DNA of 6,857 nt from Planctomycetota bacterium. Lineage in GTDB: Bacteria; Planctomycetota; Phycisphaerae; Phycisphaerales; SM1A02. A program made the translations under genes and the position numbers. Below are positions 6,311 to 6,857 of the stretch, piece after piece. Each line of letters starts with the position of its first letter. Positions within the stretch are counted from its first letter, which is position 1. Where the stretch lies: NCBI GenBank assembly GCA_027295365.1, contig JAPULD010000537.1, positions 1 through 6,857 on the forward strand. Direction: 5' to 3'. The notes below the pieces were generated by a model. The model searched no databases. It was not told the DNA's origin and was given only the letters and a program-made list of their open reading frames with translations.

Positions 6311-6857
6311 TCAGAAAAAATATCGCATGCCGAATTCAAACGTGAAATCGCGATCGACTTCATCCGTGTCGATGCCCCAGCCGGGCTTGGCGTAGATGAT
6401 GAAGCCATCCGAGACGATCTTGCCGAACTCCGGCCCGATCCAAAAGCTGAAATCGCTTTCCATGAAGTCGTAAACAGGTTGGAATTCGGTCAGGACGTAG
6501 ATGCCGTCGAACAAGTTCGGACCGGGCGGACGAAGGGGCTGCATCCAGAACCAGCGACCTCGATAGCGGGTCGTGCTTTCGCGTTTGTCGTCCTTAAAGG
6601 CGTCGAAGTCGAAGAAGTTCATCATGGCGATGAAGCCCAGGCCGAAAGGTGCATCACCGGGGAGATCCGCTACCACAACGAAACCGGGGGAGACGATCAG
6701 CGCCTCACCGCCGATGACGTCGTTCGTCGCGGTGGGCAAGGTCAGTTCAAGAAGGGGCATCAGGGAAATGCCCTTCTGTTTGCCCATCGAGTTGTCGTCG
6801 TCGTACGTCCATTCCCACTCCTCGGGCCTCAGGAAGAAACGCAGGCCCAGATCGCCC
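6311..6857 (-). CDS. Outer-membrane beta-barrel protein, C-terminal part (partial)
   Basis: The frame is open from the right edge to TGA 6313-6311, giving 181 residues that begin GDLGLRFFLRPEEWEW, so the start lies outside the window. The ATG at 6787 is internal. The sequence alternates short amphipathic strands and Asp/Gly/Pro turns: ISLMPLLELTLPTATND (30-46), PGFVVVADLPGD (57-68), FGLGFIAMMNFFDFD (71-85), DGIYVLTEFQPVYDF (117-131), FSFWIGPEFGKIV (136-148), GFIIYAKPGWG (151-161). It closes with FTFEFGMRYFF, the aromatic end recognised by the BAM complex. The 'PLLELTLPT' strand is reminiscent of the MetA-pathway/phenol-degradation family of outer-membrane proteins, which is a tentative match. 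It is on the same strand as the fadL-type gene 213 bases downstream, so the two may serve related uptake of hydrophobic compounds. Being a barrel protein is likely; its substrate is unknown. Confidence 0.75.
   Translation of the reverse strand, partial: GDLGLRFFLRPEEWEWTYDDDNSMGKQKGISLMPLLELTLPTATNDVIGGEALIVSPGFVVVADLPGDAPFGLGFIAMMNFFDFDAFKDDKRESTTRYRGRWFWMQPLRPPGPNLFDGIYVLTEFQPVYDFMESDFSFWIGPEFGKIVSDGFIIYAKPGWGIDTDEVDRDFTFEFGMRYFF

Noticed and set aside
1..6857. Guanitoxin biosynthesis cluster
   Set aside because: Only one protein resembles a GntH-type MBL enzyme. No aminotransferase, methyltransferase, kinase or other biosynthetic gene of that pathway is present in the window.

Overview
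The window is a stretch of chromosome from a Gram-negative bacterium of fairly high GC content. The evidence is three loci for outer-membrane beta-barrels, each ending in an aromatic residue, plus several proteins with Sec-type signal peptides. The phylum cannot be fixed from this sequence. A planctomycete-like or proteobacterial environmental bacterium would fit, but that is only an impression. I see no tRNA, rRNA, CRISPR array, insertion sequence or phage gene.

Left half, plus strand (1-3278). The window opens with the last 62 codons of an unidentified gene. Two genes follow, 7 bases apart and presumably co-transcribed. The first (284-1597) encodes an exported metallo-beta-lactamase-fold hydrolase of the RNase Z-like type. 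The second (1605-3278) encodes a secreted or periplasmic alkaline phosphatase of the PafA type with its whole catalytic set visible. Together they look like an envelope hydrolase pair, possibly acting on phosphoesters, but the substrate is unknown.

Convergent junction (3279-3330). The left operon and the right-hand genes meet tail to tail across 52 bases. Imperfect inverted repeats here could fold as a shared transcription end.

Right half, minus strand (6857 down to 3331). In transcription order this holds the C-terminal 181 codons of an outer-membrane beta-barrel protein, a 213-base gap, a FadL/OMPP1-type outer-membrane transporter for hydrophobic compounds, a decayed beta-barrel C-terminus with an in-frame stop (4488-4676), and a prokaryotic pentameric ligand-gated ion channel related to GLIC and to nicotinic/GABA-A receptors. 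The channel is the most interesting gene. Its pore-lining helix aligns well with GLIC but has no acidic selectivity ring, carries Arg at 19' and has Phe at the 9' gate.

The two points most worth checking are the predicted non-cationic pore of the channel and the previously hidden beta-barrel pseudogene between fadL and the channel gene. I found no convincing wholly new multi-gene system. The rest is recognisable families in an accessory-looking arrangement.
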